A stretch of DNA of 64,000 nucleotides from Lysinibacillus odysseyi (GTDB taxonomy: Bacteria; Bacillota; Bacilli; Bacillales_A; Planococcaceae), in NCBI GenBank assembly GCA_014595895.1, contig JABUKB010000001.1, forward strand, positions 2,024,034-2,088,033, in the 5' to 3' direction. Position numbers and translations under genes: made by a program. Each line of letters starts with the position of its first letter. Positions within the stretch are counted from its first letter, which is position 1. The notes beneath the pieces are model-generated. The model worked only from the letters and a program-made list of their open reading frames with translations, made no database searches and was not told where the DNA came from. This document shows positions 27,597 through 37,508 of this stretch, piece by piece.

Positions 27597-28483
27597 TTCT
27601 TCGCGTCAATCCATTGCTGCACTGTAGTTTGATTAGCTTCTACCCATTTTTTCGCTGCTTCTTCTGGGTCAGTACCTTCGTTAATTTCTAACATAACTTC
27701 TTCCATTTGCTCTGGTGTCCAGTGGAAGGCATCTAGTACTTTAAATGCTTCTGGCGCATCCGATTCTAAACCTTCACGTGCAAATGTGTGAATCGCTTCT
27801 TCCCCACCATATACACCTTCCGGATCTTCTAAGTATTTTAAGTCGTAAGAAGCAAACATCCAGTGCGGTGACCAACCTGTTACAACAATTGGCTCTTCAT
27901 TTTTGATCGCTTGACCTAATGCTACCGTCATAGCTCCTGATGATGAAGGCAATAGGTCCCAATCTGCTAAGTTCGGATATGTCGTCAATGCTTTTTCCGT
28001 TGCAGCCATAATACCTGCACCTGGCTCAATACCTGTAATTGTTGCACCAGCTTCATCTTTTAAATCTGCAATAGAATTAACCTTCATGTATGTCGGTACA
28101 ACTAAACCAATTTTTGCTCCTTCTAAGTTAGCGCCTAAATCAACCATTTTATTTCCATATTTTTCAAATTGTGCTCCATGTGTAGCTGGTAACCAAGCAG
28201 ATACCATTGCATCAGCCTCGCCTTTTGATACTGCTTCCCACATAATGGCATTATCTAGGGGTGTTAATTTCACGTCATAGCCAATGCTCTCTAATACTTC
28301 GCCTACCACATGTGTAGAAGCCACTTCTGTATCCCACTCAACGTAGGCTAAATTAATTTCACCTAGATTTTCTGTTGCTGTATCGTTTCCATTAGAATCG
28401 GATGTGGATTTCTCGTTTCCTCCACAAGCCGCTAATAAGGCTGCTGCTCCAAATAATGCAGCAAATCGTTTCATGTTCTTCAT
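27593..28483 (-). CDS. opuAC: Glycine betaine ABC transporter, substrate-binding lipoprotein OpuAC
   Basis: OpuAC captures glycine betaine or related osmolytes outside the membrane. A signal peptide ends in the lipobox LLAAC, so Cys20 is lipidated. The mature protein has the OpuAC fold, with aromatic residues likely to form the ligand cage in YVEWDTEVAS, SAWLPATHG and TGWSPHWMFASYDLKYLEDP. AGGAGG lies 8 nt before the ATG. It is the last gene of opuAA-AB-AC and ends at a terminator. Confidence 0.95.
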   Translation of the reverse strand: MKNMKRFAALFGAAALLAACGGNEKSTSDSNGNDTATENLGEINLAYVEWDTEVASTHVVGEVLESIGYDVKLTPLDNAIMWEAVSKGEADAMVSAWLPATHGAQFEKYGNKMVDLGANLEGAKIGLVVPTYMKVNSIADLKDEAGATITGIEPGAGIMAATEKALTTYPNLADWDLLPSSSGAMTVALGQAIKNEEPIVVTGWSPHWMFASYDLKYLEDPEGVYGGEEAIHTFAREGLESDAPEAFKVLDAFHWTPEQMEEVMLEINEGTDPEEAAKKWVEANQTTVQQWIDAKK

Positions 28484-28511
28484 GTTTATATCCTCCTAGT
28501 AGTTCTTCTTG

Positions 28512-29351
28512 CTAGTACTTCTTCTTGTTGAAACTCTGTGTTAAGCGATCGACGATAATGGCAAATATAACTAAACACAAACCTGCGACAAATCCGTTGC
28601 CGACCTGTGCTCGTTGTAATGCTGATAATACTTCACGTCCAAGACCAGGGGCCCCGATCATCGATGCAATAACAACCATTGATAAAGAAAGTAGTACGGT
28701 TTGGTTAATACCTGCCATAATTGTAGATTTAGCTAATGGCAACTCTACTTTGAAAAGCTTTTGATTGGCTGTGCTACCATATGAATCTGCTGCTTCCACT
28801 AACTCTTTTGGTACTTGTCGAATCCCTAAATTCGTAAAGCGCACAGTTGGCGGCAAGGCAAATATAACCGAGGCAAATACACCTGGTACAACACCAATAC
28901 CAAAGAACGCAACGGCTGGAATTAAATAAACAAACCCCGGCATCGTCTGCATAAAGTCTAAAATTGGCTTAACCATTTCCTCTACCCAATTATTTTTAGA
29001 CATTAAAATCCCGAGTGGAATCCCAATGATGATTGCAATTAAACTTGAGAACAAAACAAGGGTAAAGGTTTGCATTAGTTCTTCCCAGAGCTCCTGATTG
29101 TATACAAGCAATAAGCCTAAAATTGAGAAGATGGCCAAGCCAAATTTCTTGCCTGTCGCAACAAATGCAAGTACTGCTACCACAAGGATAAAGACAAATG
29201 GTGGAATGGCTGTTAATAAACTCGTCAATCCATTCATTAAATCCTCACCATTATTTTGTACTGCTTTAAATAAGCCGGAAAACGTGTCTGTTAACCAACC
29301 CATGGCTGTTTCTACATAATCATCAATAGGAATAGGTGAAAAATTATTCAT
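28512..29351 (-). CDS. opuAB: Glycine betaine ABC transporter permease OpuAB
   Basis: This membrane subunit has about six transmembrane helices in its core plus an N-terminal hydrophobic segment. The EAA loop that contacts the ATPase reads [24 protein letters not shown] (about 185-208). The start is placed at the second ATG, 9 nt after AGGAGG; the first ATG lies only 3 nt from that site. It overlaps the end of opuAA by 8 nt, indicating coupling. The 279 residues are the usual size. Confidence 0.94.
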   Translation of the reverse strand: MNNFSPIPIDDYVETAMGWLTDTFSGLFKAVQNNGEDLMNGLTSLLTAIPPFVFILVVAVLAFVATGKKFGLAIFSILGLLLVYNQELWEELMQTFTLVLFSSLIAIIIGIPLGILMSKNNWVEEMVKPILDFMQTMPGFVYLIPAVAFFGIGVVPGVFASVIFALPPTVRFTNLGIRQVPKELVEAADSYGSTANQKLFKVELPLAKSTIMAGINQTVLLSLSMVVIASMIGAPGLGREVLSALQRAQVGNGFVAGLCLVIFAIIVDRLTQSFNKKKY

Positions 29352-30543
29352 GTTCATTCACCTCCTGTGTCGATGACGCCAGTGCTTCAATAATCACGCC
29401 GCGAATTAACACGCCTTTTAATCGCCCGTCTAACACAACTGCTACAGGCGTTGGGCTATCTGAAATGATTGGTAAAATATCTTGAATCAGCATCGTTGGT
29501 TCTACGACTGGCATATCTGTTTTTAGGATTGTGTTGATATCTTTATAACCGCGTTTCGAGATCTCTAGTGCATCATCCGCTGTAATATACCCTTTAAAGT
29601 TTCGGTGTCTATCGACAACCAGCAGTACACTCACTGCATCCTCTTTCATGCGCTGTAAAGCTACCTTAGGTCCATCATTCTCGATATTAATCGTTTTAGG
29701 ACGCACCATCGCATGCTCTGCTGTCAGCACTTTTGAACGGTCTACATCTTCTAGGAAATTGCGCACGTATTCATTGGCTGGATTCGTTAAAATCTCCTCG
29801 CCAGTTCCTACCTGCATAATTTGCCCATCTTTCATAATGGCTATGCGATCACCGATGCGCAGCGCCTCGTTTAAATCATGCGTAATGAAAACAATAGTTT
29901 TTTGTACATTGGCTTGCAATTCGAGTAGTTCATCCTGCATTTCTTTACGAATAAGGGGGTCTAACGCAGAAAAGGCTTCATCCATAAGCAATATTTCCGG
30001 GTCATTGGCTAAAGCACGGGCTAAGCCAACTCGCTGTTGCATACCACCTGATAGTTGGCTGGGATATTGATCTTTGTAAGGCAGTAATCCAGCATTTTGC
30101 AATGCTTTTTCCGCTTTCATTTGACGCTCTTCTTTTGAGATGTTTCTTACTTCTAAGCCGTATTCTGTATTTTGTAGGATTGTTTTATGTGGAAATAAAC
30201 CGAAGTTTTGAAAAACCATACTCATTTTTTTGCGGCGTACTTCTTGCAATTGCTTTTTTGACAGTTTCGTTACATCCTGACCATCTATATAAATACTTCC
30301 GCTCGTTGGGTTAATTAAACGATTAAGGAGTCGGATCAATGTCGATTTTCCGCTACCGGATAGCCCCATGATGACGAAAATTTCTCCTTCCTCTATTTCG
30401 AGGTTGGCGTCATATACACCTACTGTAGCGCCTGTTTTTTCTAAAATAGCGGTCTTTTCCACTCGCTGCTCTACAAGCTTCAAAGCAGCCGAGGTATTTT
30501 TTCCAAAGACCTTTGTCACATGTTCTATTTTTATTTTCCCCAT
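29344..30543 (-). CDS. opuAA: Glycine betaine ABC transporter ATPase OpuAA with CBS domains
   Basis: The ATPase energises OpuA import. Walker A is GLSGSGKST (about 59-67), the ABC signature is [15 protein letters not shown] (about 163), and Walker B is [14 protein letters not shown]. The segment after about 275 carries two CBS modules (for example [18 protein letters not shown] and [16 protein letters not shown]). CBS domains of OpuA-type ATPases sense ionic strength, and in the related OpuC bind c-di-AMP. Which applies here cannot be read from sequence. It is the first gene of the operon. Confidence 0.95.
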   Translation of the reverse strand: MGKIKIEHVTKVFGKNTSAALKLVEQRVEKTAILEKTGATVGVYDANLEIEEGEIFVIMGLSGSGKSTLIRLLNRLINPTSGSIYIDGQDVTKLSKKQLQEVRRKKMSMVFQNFGLFPHKTILQNTEYGLEVRNISKEERQMKAEKALQNAGLLPYKDQYPSQLSGGMQQRVGLARALANDPEILLMDEAFSALDPLIRKEMQDELLELQANVQKTIVFITHDLNEALRIGDRIAIMKDGQIMQVGTGEEILTNPANEYVRNFLEDVDRSKVLTAEHAMVRPKTINIENDGPKVALQRMKEDAVSVLLVVDRHRNFKGYITADDALEISKRGYKDINTILKTDMPVVEPTMLIQDILPIISDSPTPVAVVLDGRLKGVLIRGVIIEALASSTQEVNEHE

Positions 30544-30589
30544 GTACTCTCACTTCCTCTTTCAACCAGATAATTACATTTCTCCACCC

Positions 30590-30632
30590 AAGTGACAACC
30601 CAATAATAACTTAAAGTTGTTACTTATTGCAA
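30590..30632 (-). promoter_or_regulatory. opuA promoter with overlapping inverted half-sites
   Basis: On the minus strand TTGCAA (30627-30632) and TATTAT (30603-30608) are 18 bp apart; a 17-bp reading with TTATTA is also possible. On the plus strand AAGTGACA (30590-30597) and TGTTACTT (30618-30625) are inverted half-sites, 20 bp apart. They flank the -10 box and start point, a position suited to a repressor such as the adjacent BusR-like protein. Operator identity is inferred. Confidence 0.5.
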
Positions 30633-30664
30633 CCCTTTCGTTTTAATATGTCCTGTTTAAAGAG

Positions 30665-30711
30665 AAAAAAACTCGATGAAACGTTATTTTTCGTTTCATC
30701 GAGTTTTTCTT
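30665..30711 (-). terminator. Terminator after the BusR-like gene
   Basis: The perfect stem ACTCGATGAAACG / CGTTTCATCGAGT has T runs. It separates the regulator from the downstream opuA promoter. Confidence 0.92.
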
Positions 30712-30712
30712 T

Positions 30713-31327
30713 TTAATTATATAAATAGCGCGCTACATTTTGAAAACATGACTCTTCTCCAATAAAAAACAACGTGTCGCCTTTTTCCAATGTGGCATAC
30801 GGACCTGGAGATAAAAGCATCGTATTATTTTTCATAATCCCTACAATCGTAGCACCTGTATTTTGCCAAAAGTGAATTTCTCCTACATTTTGGCTTAAGT
30901 ATAAACAATGTTCTTCTATATCTATCTGGAAAGGGATAAATGGATTCGCAGATGTGAACCGATTGGTATGATCAATCAATTCATCCATCATGTTGCGTAA
31001 TTGAATAAATTCCTTTGCTTGACGATCCATTTGTTGGTGGATATCCTTTTGAAGTTCACGTACTGTTTTTCCTTCTTCAAAACGATGGACAAATTTAGCA
31101 GCATTTTCATACGATACAATAACTACACCGCTCCCCTTCATCGCTTCCACAATATTTAAATCTTGTAACATGGCAATGGCTCTTCTTGCCGTCTCCGCTG
31201 ACACATTATACTGGGAGGCAAGGGTAGACCTTGCATATATTTTTTCTCCAATAATATATTTCTTCTCTACAATTTTGGCAGCAATATCCTGGGCAATGAT
31301 TTGATATTTAGGTTGCTTGATTTGCAT
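30713..31327 (-). CDS. BusR-like GntR/RCK_C osmolyte-transport regulator
   Basis: The protein has an N-terminal GntR winged helix (about 1-70; RSTLASQYNVSAETARRAIAML) and a coiled linker (REL..HQQMDRQAKEFIQLRN). A C-terminal RCK_C/TrkA_C domain follows (about 120-204; VGEIHFWQNTGATIVGI, LEKGDTLFFIG). This architecture and size (204 residues) are those of BusR, the c-di-AMP-bound repressor of the betaine transporter in streptococci and lactococci. Location beside opuA supports the same job. Ligand residues were not checked against a structure, so c-di-AMP sensing is inferred. Confidence 0.82.
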   Translation of the reverse strand: MQIKQPKYQIIAQDIAAKIVEKKYIIGEKIYARSTLASQYNVSAETARRAIAMLQDLNIVEAMKGSGVVIVSYENAAKFVHRFEEGKTVRELQKDIHQQMDRQAKEFIQLRNMMDELIDHTNRFTSANPFIPFQIDIEEHCLYLSQNVGEIHFWQNTGATIVGIMKNNTMLLSPGPYATLEKGDTLFFIGEESCFQNVARYLYN

Positions 31328-31368
31328 TTATTTCCCTCACTCTACATTCATCATATCAAACTCAACTC

Positions 31369-31397
31369 ATTATATAGGAGGAAGTTATTTATGTCAC
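31369..31397 (-). promoter_or_regulatory. Promoter of the BusR-like gene
   Basis: On the minus strand GTGACA and TATAAT are 17 bp apart, placing the start about 35 nt before the ATG. The -35 box lies inside AAGTGACA, an 8-mer also present at the opuA promoter, which suggests autoregulation. Confidence 0.65.
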
Positions 31398-31509
31398 TTA
31401 ATGTTACACCAGAATAATATTGTTTACATGAAAGAGAGAATGGCAAAATAGCATGAAAACCTATGATTTCAGGGGAAAATTTACATATCTCTTCTCTTGC
31501 CTCATCCAA

Positions 31510-31549
31510 TAAAAAAACCCGCAAACAGCCTACTAGCCATTTGCGGGTT
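31510..31549 (-). terminator. Terminator after leuS
   Basis: The stem AACCCGCAAA / TTTGCGGGTT is followed by TTTTTTT on the minus strand. Confidence 0.9.
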
Positions 31550-31565
31550 GCGTTATTACTCTAAA

Positions 31566-33980
31566 TTACTTTACGACAATGTTTACTAACTTACCTGGAA
31601 TAACAATTACTTTTGCAATGTCTTTTCCAGCTGTAATTTCTTGAATTTTTTCATCCGCTAGTGCCGCAGCCTCCAGTGCTTCTTTTGAAGCATCCTTCGC
31701 TACTTTCACTTTTGCACGTACTTTCCCAAGCACCTGCACTACCACTTCTACTTCATCATCCACAAGCTTTGACTCATCATAAGTTGGCCATTCCACATAA
31801 GAAATACCACCTTCATGACCTAAAATCGACCAAAGCTCCTCCGCCAAGTGTGGTGCAATTGGAGCTACTAGCTTGACAAAGCCTTCCGCATATTCAGTCG
31901 GAATCACTTCTGCCTTATAGCAATCATTGATAAATACCATCATTTGAGAAATAGCTGTATTGAAACGGATTCCCTCAATATCTTCCGTTACCTTTTTCAC
32001 TGTTTGGTGATACGTCTTCTCTAGCGACTTATCATCAGAAGGCTGGATTTTCGCAGTTAATGCACCTTCTTCTGTAACAAATAAACGCCAAATACGGTCT
32101 AAGAAACGGCGTGCACCATCTAAACCATTTGTGCTCCATGCAACAGAAGCTTCTAAAGGTCCCATGAACATTTCGTATAAACGTAACGTATCTGCACCGT
32201 GTGATGCTACGATTTCATCTGGATTGACAACATTGCCTTTCGATTTAGACATTTTTTCATTGCCTTCTCCTAAAATCATTCCTTGGTTGAATAATTTTTG
32301 GAACGGCTCTTTCGTATGCACGACCCCTAAATCGTACAGCACTTTGTGCCAGAAACGCGCGTATAGTAAGTGAAGCACTGCATGCTCTGCACCACCGATA
32401 TAAATATCTACTGGTAACCAACGTTTCAGTAATTCTGGATCGGCAATGGCTTCATCATTTGTTGGATCAATATAACGTAAGAAGTACCATGATGAACCAG
32501 CCCATTGCGGCATCGTGTTTGTTTCACGGCGACCCTTTAACCCTGTTTCAGGATGAACCACATTGACCCACTCTTCAATATTCGCAAGTGGCGATTCACC
32601 TGTACCAGAAGGACGAATATTGTCTGTTTTTGGTAACATTAATGGCAGCTCTTCAACAGGTACAGTTGTCATTGTACCATCTTCCCAATGGATGACTGGG
32701 ATTGGCTCACCCCAATAACGTTGACGAGAGAATAACCAGTCACGTAAACGGTATGTAATTTTCTTTTCACCCACACCATTTTTCTCTAACCATTCGATTG
32801 CTGCTTTAATACCTTCTTCTTTATTTAAACCATCTAAGAAATCAGAGTTAATATGTGGACCATCTCCAACGAATGCTTCCTTTTCAATGTCTCCGCCTTC
32901 TAGAACAGGTTTAATCTCTAGACCAAATTCTTTCGCAAATTCATAATCGCGCTCATCGTGTGCAGGAACTGCCATGATTGCACCTGTACCGTAAGTTGCT
33001 AATACATAGTCTGCAATCCAAATTGGCGTTTTTTCACCATTGATTGGGTTGATGGCATAGGCACCTGTAAATACACCTGTTTTTTCTTTCGCTAAATCTG
33101 TACGTTCAAGATCAGATTTTAACGCTACTTTTTCTAAGTAAGCGTCTACTGCTGCTTGCTGTTCAGGAGTTGTAATTTGCTTCACTAGCTTATGCTCAGG
33201 AGCTAAAACGCAGTAAGTCGCACCAAACAGTGTATCTGGGCGTGTTGTGAACACCTCAAAGGATGCATCTGTTCCTTCAATATTGAAACGAACTTGTGCC
33301 CCTTCTGAACGACCGATCCAGTTACGCTGCATATCTTTAATCGATTCTGGCCAATCTACCTCTTCCAAATCATCAAGTAAACGATCCGCATATTTCGTAA
33401 TACGCAGTACCCATTGCTTCATTGGGCGACGTACAACAGGATGTCCTCCGCGCTCTGATACTCCATCGATTACTTCTTCGTTCGCAAGTACTGTCCCTAG
33501 CGCCTCACACCAGTTAACAGCGATTTCATCGACATAGGCTAAATCCATCTCCACTAATTTTGTGAAAATCCACTGTGTCCATTTGTAATAAGATGGATCT
33601 GTTGTGTTGATTTCACGATCCCAATCATAAGAGAAGCCAAGCTCTTGAATTTGGCGTTTGAATGTCGCAATATTTTTCGCTGTAAATTCAGCCGGGTCAT
33701 TCCCTGTATCTAGCGCATATTGTTCCGCCGGTAAACCAAAAGCATCCCATCCCATTGGGTGCAATACATTATAGCCCTGCATGCGCTTATAACGAGACAA
33801 AATATCCGTTGCTGTATAGCCTTCCGGATGTCCTACGTGAAGACCAGCGCCTGATGGATACGGGAACATATCTAAGGCATAAAATTTTGGTTTTGAATCA
33901 TCGTTTTCTGTTTTGAATGTTTTATTGTCGGCCCAAAATGCTTGCCATTTTTTTTCGATTTGTTGGTGATTAAAACTCAC
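31566..33980 (-). CDS. leuS: Leucyl-tRNA synthetase
   Basis: LeuRS charges tRNA-Leu. The class I HIGH motif is seen as [11 protein letters not shown] (about 45-55) and KMSKS as MSKSKGNVV (about 575). The editing domain (about 220-410) includes [12 protein letters not shown] and the catalytic-Asp segment [16 protein letters not shown] start ([12 protein letters not shown]) is chosen because AGGAGG is 8 nt upstream; the TTG two codons earlier is too close. The length, 804 residues, equals that of B. subtilis. It is controlled by a leucine T-box. Confidence 0.98.
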   Translation of the reverse strand: MSFNHQQIEKKWQAFWADNKTFKTENDDSKPKFYALDMFPYPSGAGLHVGHPEGYTATDILSRYKRMQGYNVLHPMGWDAFGLPAEQYALDTGNDPAEFTAKNIATFKRQIQELGFSYDWDREINTTDPSYYKWTQWIFTKLVEMDLAYVDEIAVNWCEALGTVLANEEVIDGVSERGGHPVVRRPMKQWVLRITKYADRLLDDLEEVDWPESIKDMQRNWIGRSEGAQVRFNIEGTDASFEVFTTRPDTLFGATYCVLAPEHKLVKQITTPEQQAAVDAYLEKVALKSDLERTDLAKEKTGVFTGAYAINPINGEKTPIWIADYVLATYGTGAIMAVPAHDERDYEFAKEFGLEIKPVLEGGDIEKEAFVGDGPHINSDFLDGLNKEEGIKAAIEWLEKNGVGEKKITYRLRDWLFSRQRYWGEPIPVIHWEDGTMTTVPVEELPLMLPKTDNIRPSGTGESPLANIEEWVNVVHPETGLKGRRETNTMPQWAGSSWYFLRYIDPTNDEAIADPELLKRWLPVDIYIGGAEHAVLHLLYARFWHKVLYDLGVVHTKEPFQKLFNQGMILGEGNEKMSKSKGNVVNPDEIVASHGADTLRLYEMFMGPLEASVAWSTNGLDGARRFLDRIWRLFVTEEGALTAKIQPSDDKSLEKTYHQTVKKVTEDIEGIRFNTAISQMMVFINDCYKAEVIPTEYAEGFVKLVAPIAPHLAEELWSILGHEGGISYVEWPTYDESKLVDDEVEVVVQVLGKVRAKVKVAKDASKEALEAAALADEKIQEITAGKDIAKVIVIPGKLVNIVVK

Positions 33981-34057
33981 AATCAATTCCTCCTCAATTC
34001 AATAATCGACTATTTCTCGCGACTTGAAACCAATTTCACTAAATTTTCTGTCAATAT

Positions 34058-34305
34058 AAAAAACTCGTCCCATTCCGTAAAGAAAGGGACGAGAGAAAAT
34101 TTACACTCCCGCGGTACCACCCAAATTAGTGACACTGCACTCGGCTTCTAAATCTTAACGCGAAAACACGGCTTTTAGCTACTCACTTCACTAAATGCAA
34201 ACTCCGAGGTGAGTTCAGTTACTCCATCTACTAACTCGCACCACCCGTTAGCTCTCTGAAAGACTTCCCCACTTACTAATCCTCTTCACAGTCGTTCATA
34301 ATATT
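34058..34305 (-). promoter_or_regulatory. T-box riboswitch, leucine type, with terminator
   Basis: The leader senses uncharged tRNA-Leu and lets transcription into leuS proceed. On the minus strand the T-box core GGGTGGTACCGCGG is at about 34108-34122. The terminator stem CTCGTCCC / GGGACGAG is at 34061-34093 with a T run. A stem I with AG-bulge features runs to about 34300. The likely specifier codon is CTC (Leu), in GAACTCACC near 34209-34217. Confidence 0.93.
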
Positions 34306-34311
34306 GCATTT

Positions 34312-34340
34312 ATTTTAAGTGATTTATAATAAAAGTACAA
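34312..34340 (-). promoter_or_regulatory. Promoter of the leuS T-box transcript
   Basis: TTGTAC and TAAAAT lie 17 bp apart on the minus strand, immediately before the T-box leader and just past the MFS gene stop. Confidence 0.65.
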
Positions 34341-34343
34341 GCT

Positions 34344-35516
34344 TTATTGTATTTCTGCGCTTTTCAGCCCTCTATCATACAAAATACATGGCACAATCGC
34401 TAACAATAAAATGCCGACTAATACAAATGCCAGTGCTTCCATCCCGTAGGTGTCAACCATCACTCCGCCAAATAGCGGACCAAGCATACGGCCCATTGTC
34501 GAAGCGCTATTTACCAAGCCTTGATAAAACCCTTGTTTACCTGATGGTGCTAACTGGTTGGCAATCATCGGAATGACAGGGGTAAAGAATACTTCACCTA
34601 GCGTTAAAATGACCATCGCTGCTACAAACATTTTAAAATCACCGGCAATCGCCACGAGACTAAACGAAATAGCCATTAATACCAACCCAAAAACTAATTG
34701 ATGCTTCACTTTGTTTTCCCAACGCTTCACTAAAGGACGAATGACTGGCTGCACTCCAACAATTAATAAACCATTAATTGTCCACAACAGGCTATATTGC
34801 GACAAGCTAATACCAAGCCCCTGTGTATGCGATGAAATAGTCGCTGCCCACTGCGAATAGCACAACCAGCAAAATACAAGCGAGATGCTTAAAGTCAACA
34901 AGGCGAATAGCGGTGCCTTTTCCTGTTTTCCCGCACCCTCCGCTACGACATTCTTCGGGGCAAGGGCTTTCGTATCAAAACGCTTAAATGTTGTCATGAC
35001 AATGATAAAGAACAATAAATAAGCGCCTAAATTAGCTACAAATACATATTCAAAATTAATATCCGCAACAATTCCTGCAATCGCCGGACCAATCGCTACC
35101 CCAACATTATTCGCTAAGAAAATAGCGTTAAATGCGCGGCGGCCGCCACTAGGCCATACACTTCCTGCCAATGCATAAACAGCAGGAAATACAATCCCTC
35201 CACTGAAACCCAGTAGCGTCAGCAATATGACATATTGCGGCCAATCATGCCAAAACACTAAACAGACGAGTGCTGTTAAATTTAATAAAACCCCAATAAC
35301 AATTGTTTTATAACCACCCAATTGATCAAACAGCCAGCCACCGAGCAAATTTCCAAACACACCTGCCAAGGAGTTGAGCATGAGTACAAACCCTGCAACT
35401 GTCAGCGACTTCCCTAAATAATCATGTATATAAATACTGTTCAACGGCCATAAAAATGAATTGCCGACCGTATTGACAAATGTTCCTATAATAAGAAACC
35501 AAACCTGCTTTGGCAT
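34344..35516 (-). CDS. MFS transporter, probable drug/solute exporter (YttB-like)
   Basis: The 390-residue membrane protein has 12 predicted helices in two halves joined by a cytosolic loop (about 185-205). The MFS loop 2-3 signature appears as GNLLGGWLFDQLGGYKTI (about 55-72), with a second-half counterpart near LGPLFGGVMVDTYGMEAL. It resembles the B. subtilis YttB group; substrate is unknown. I chose the ATG behind GGAGG, dropping five residues. No terminator separates it from the leuS promoter. Confidence 0.85.
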   Translation of the reverse strand: MPKQVWFLIIGTFVNTVGNSFLWPLNSIYIHDYLGKSLTVAGFVLMLNSLAGVFGNLLGGWLFDQLGGYKTIVIGVLLNLTALVCLVFWHDWPQYVILLTLLGFSGGIVFPAVYALAGSVWPSGGRRAFNAIFLANNVGVAIGPAIAGIVADINFEYVFVANLGAYLLFFIIVMTTFKRFDTKALAPKNVVAEGAGKQEKAPLFALLTLSISLVFCWLCYSQWAATISSHTQGLGISLSQYSLLWTINGLLIVGVQPVIRPLVKRWENKVKHQLVFGLVLMAISFSLVAIAGDFKMFVAAMVILTLGEVFFTPVIPMIANQLAPSGKQGFYQGLVNSASTMGRMLGPLFGGVMVDTYGMEALAFVLVGILLLAIVPCILYDRGLKSAEIQ

Positions 35517-35651
35517 CCTTCTATCCTCCAATATTTCGACTCACAAAATATCAGTCTATGCCTCTTTTTGAAAATGTACAAGAAAAAAGTTTTTCTGCTA
35601 GGACGTGTCGTCTCAGCATGTTAAAATGTAGCGTTAGAGGAGTGAATAGAA

Positions 35652-36608
35652 ATGACAGAAACAAACTTCCCTTTCCCTTCAGACGGAAAGCGTTACTATA
35701 CATGGAATCGTTATTTACGTAATGAATTCGGAAAAAAAGTATATAAGGTAGCATTGGATGCGGGCTTTGATTGCCCAAATCGCGATGGCACAGTGGCGTT
35801 TGGCGGCTGTACATTTTGCTCGGCAGCAGGCTCTGGTGACTTTGCGGGCAATAAGGTTGATCCAATCCCGGTGCAATTCGAAAAAATCAAAGCAAAAATG
35901 GAGAACAAATGGAAAGATGGGCTGACAATGGCTTATTTCCAAGCTTATACGAATACACATGCTCCACTTGAAGTATTGAAAGAAAAATTCGAGGCAGCTC
36001 TTGCTTGTGAGGGTGTAATGGGACTTAGTATTGCCACACGTCCCGACTGCTTGCCGGATGACGTGGTAGAATATTTAGCCGAATTGAACGAACGCACTTA
36101 CTTATGGGTGGAACTTGGCCTACAAACAGTGCATGAAAAAACAGCGAACTTAATCAACCGCGCTCACGACTACCAAACATATATAGAAGGGGTCGAAAAA
36201 TTGCGCAAGCATAATATTCGCATCGTTTCTCATATTATCAACGGCTTGCCACTTGAAGATTACGATATGATGATGGAAACAGCACGCGAAGTAGCAAAAC
36301 TAGACGTGCAAGGCATTAAAATTCACCTATTGCATTTATTAAAAGGCACACCTTTAGTGAAGCAATATGAAAAAGGCATGCTGGAATTTATGGAAAAAGA
36401 TGCGTATGTGCAGCTGGTAGCTGATCAATTGGAAGTGCTGCCTCCTGATATGATTATCCACCGTATTACGGGGGACGGTCCGATTGACTTAATGATCGGT
36501 CCCATGTGGTCCGTCAATAAATGGGAAGTATTGAATGGGATCGATGCAGAATTAGAACGCCGAGGATCCTATCAAGGCAAGCACTATAAGGCGGTTGATG
36601 TAAAATGA
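35652..36608 (+). CDS. ytqA: Radical SAM protein YtqA (TIGR01212; MnmL)
   Basis: The [4Fe-4S] site is CPNRDGTVAFGGCTFC (about 37-52), in which the spacing between cysteines (CX12CX2C) differs from the canonical CX3CX2C but is normal for this family. The Elp3-like TIM barrel follows, with GLSIATRPDC, WVELGLQTVH and HIINGLPLEDYDMM. Recent work assigns YtqA as MnmL in the conversion of cmnm5s2U to nm5s2U in tRNA; I rely on memory for that. GAGGAGTG precedes the ATG. It overlaps ytqB by 4 nt. Confidence 0.92.
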   Translation: MTETNFPFPSDGKRYYTWNRYLRNEFGKKVYKVALDAGFDCPNRDGTVAFGGCTFCSAAGSGDFAGNKVDPIPVQFEKIKAKMENKWKDGLTMAYFQAYTNTHAPLEVLKEKFEAALACEGVMGLSIATRPDCLPDDVVEYLAELNERTYLWVELGLQTVHEKTANLINRAHDYQTYIEGVEKLRKHNIRIVSHIINGLPLEDYDMMMETAREVAKLDVQGIKIHLLHLLKGTPLVKQYEKGMLEFMEKDAYVQLVADQLEVLPPDMIIHRITGDGPIDLMIGPMWSVNKWEVLNGIDAELERRGSYQGKHYKAVDVK

Positions 36609-37189
36609 AGCTAGAACGCGTTTTGCAATATGCCCAAACTTTATTAAAAAGTGTCGTGCTAGATGGTGATATAGCTGTTGATGCGACAGCTGGAAATGGA
36701 CACGATACCTTGTTTTTGGCACAGCTTGTCGGGGATGAGGGCTTTGTTTATTCTTTTGATGTTCAAAAGCAAGCGGTTGATGCTACACTCCACCGCCTGC
36801 TCGACAATGGATTGGAACATCGCGCCCTTATTTTGAATACCGGGCATGAAAATATAGCCCAGCATGTGACAAAGCCCGTAGCAGGCGCGATTTTCAACCT
36901 TGGCTATTTACCTGGCGGCAACCATTCTATTGTGACAAAATCCAATACGACCGTGACGGCGATTGGTTCTTTATTAAAGCTGTTAAAAGTAGGCGGAATG
37001 ATTGTCCTTGTCGTATACCATGGGCATGAAGGCGGAAAAGAGGAACGGGATGAAGTCATTCGCTTCGTCAGCGATTTACCCCAAAAGTATGTACATGTCC
37101 TACGCTATGAATTTATCAATCAAAAAAATGATCCACCATTTATCATTGCGTTAGAAAAGGTGAAAGAGTTACCTACTACAACCGCTTAA
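36605..37189 (+). CDS. ytqB: tRNA wobble-uridine methyltransferase YtqB (MnmM)
   Basis: This class I SAM methyltransferase of 194 residues has the motif I loop AVDATAGNGHDTLFLAQLVG (about 25-44) and the family signature IFNLGYLPGGNHS. YtqB is reported (MnmM) to methylate nm5s2U to mnm5s2U at the tRNA wobble position. That function follows naturally from its ATGA overlap with ytqA, the partner enzyme. It is followed by a terminator at 37346-37379. Confidence 0.92.
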   Translation: MKLERVLQYAQTLLKSVVLDGDIAVDATAGNGHDTLFLAQLVGDEGFVYSFDVQKQAVDATLHRLLDNGLEHRALILNTGHENIAQHVTKPVAGAIFNLGYLPGGNHSIVTKSNTTVTAIGSLLKLLKVGGMIVLVVYHGHEGGKEERDEVIRFVSDLPQKYVHVLRYEFINQKNDPPFIIALEKVKELPTTTA

Positions 37190-37345
37190 TGTGTATAGCT
37201 CTGCACTTTTTGGGTGATACTAGATAAAAACCTTATTTTAATAGAAATTGGTTGATTAGAACAAAGCAAATGTACAGAAGATGAACCAAAAGACCTGCAC
37301 AATAAAGTAGGTGCCAAAATACGTGAGTCTTTTTATAGAAAAACC

Positions 37346-37379
37346 AAACACCCTTGTCTTTTCGCAAGGGTGTTTTTTA
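37346..37379 (+). terminator. Terminator downstream of ytqB
   Basis: The stem AACACCCTTG / CAAGGGTGTT is followed by TTTTTTA. It lies about 160 nt past the ytqB stop, in a 319-bp gap whose first part holds a short coding-like segment (see findings). Confidence 0.88.
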
Positions 37380-37441
37380 TACCTTATTAGCTAAATCGAC
37401 AAATATTTCATTAAAAATTAACGGAAAATATTAAATTTTCG

Positions 37442-37470
37442 TTGACCTTTAACGCTTTAAACTGTAAAAT
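37442..37470 (+). promoter_or_regulatory. Promoter of the APC permease gene
   Basis: TTGACC and TAAAAT are 17 bp apart, with a predicted start about 30 nt before the ATG. Confidence 0.75.
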
Positions 37471-37508
37471 CGCTAACATACTTTATTATTAGATGGGATT
37501 TTTGCACA

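Noticed and set aside
29648..30070. 140-residue plus-strand frame within opuAA
   Set aside because: It mirrors the ABC ATPase coding sequence and has no start signals.
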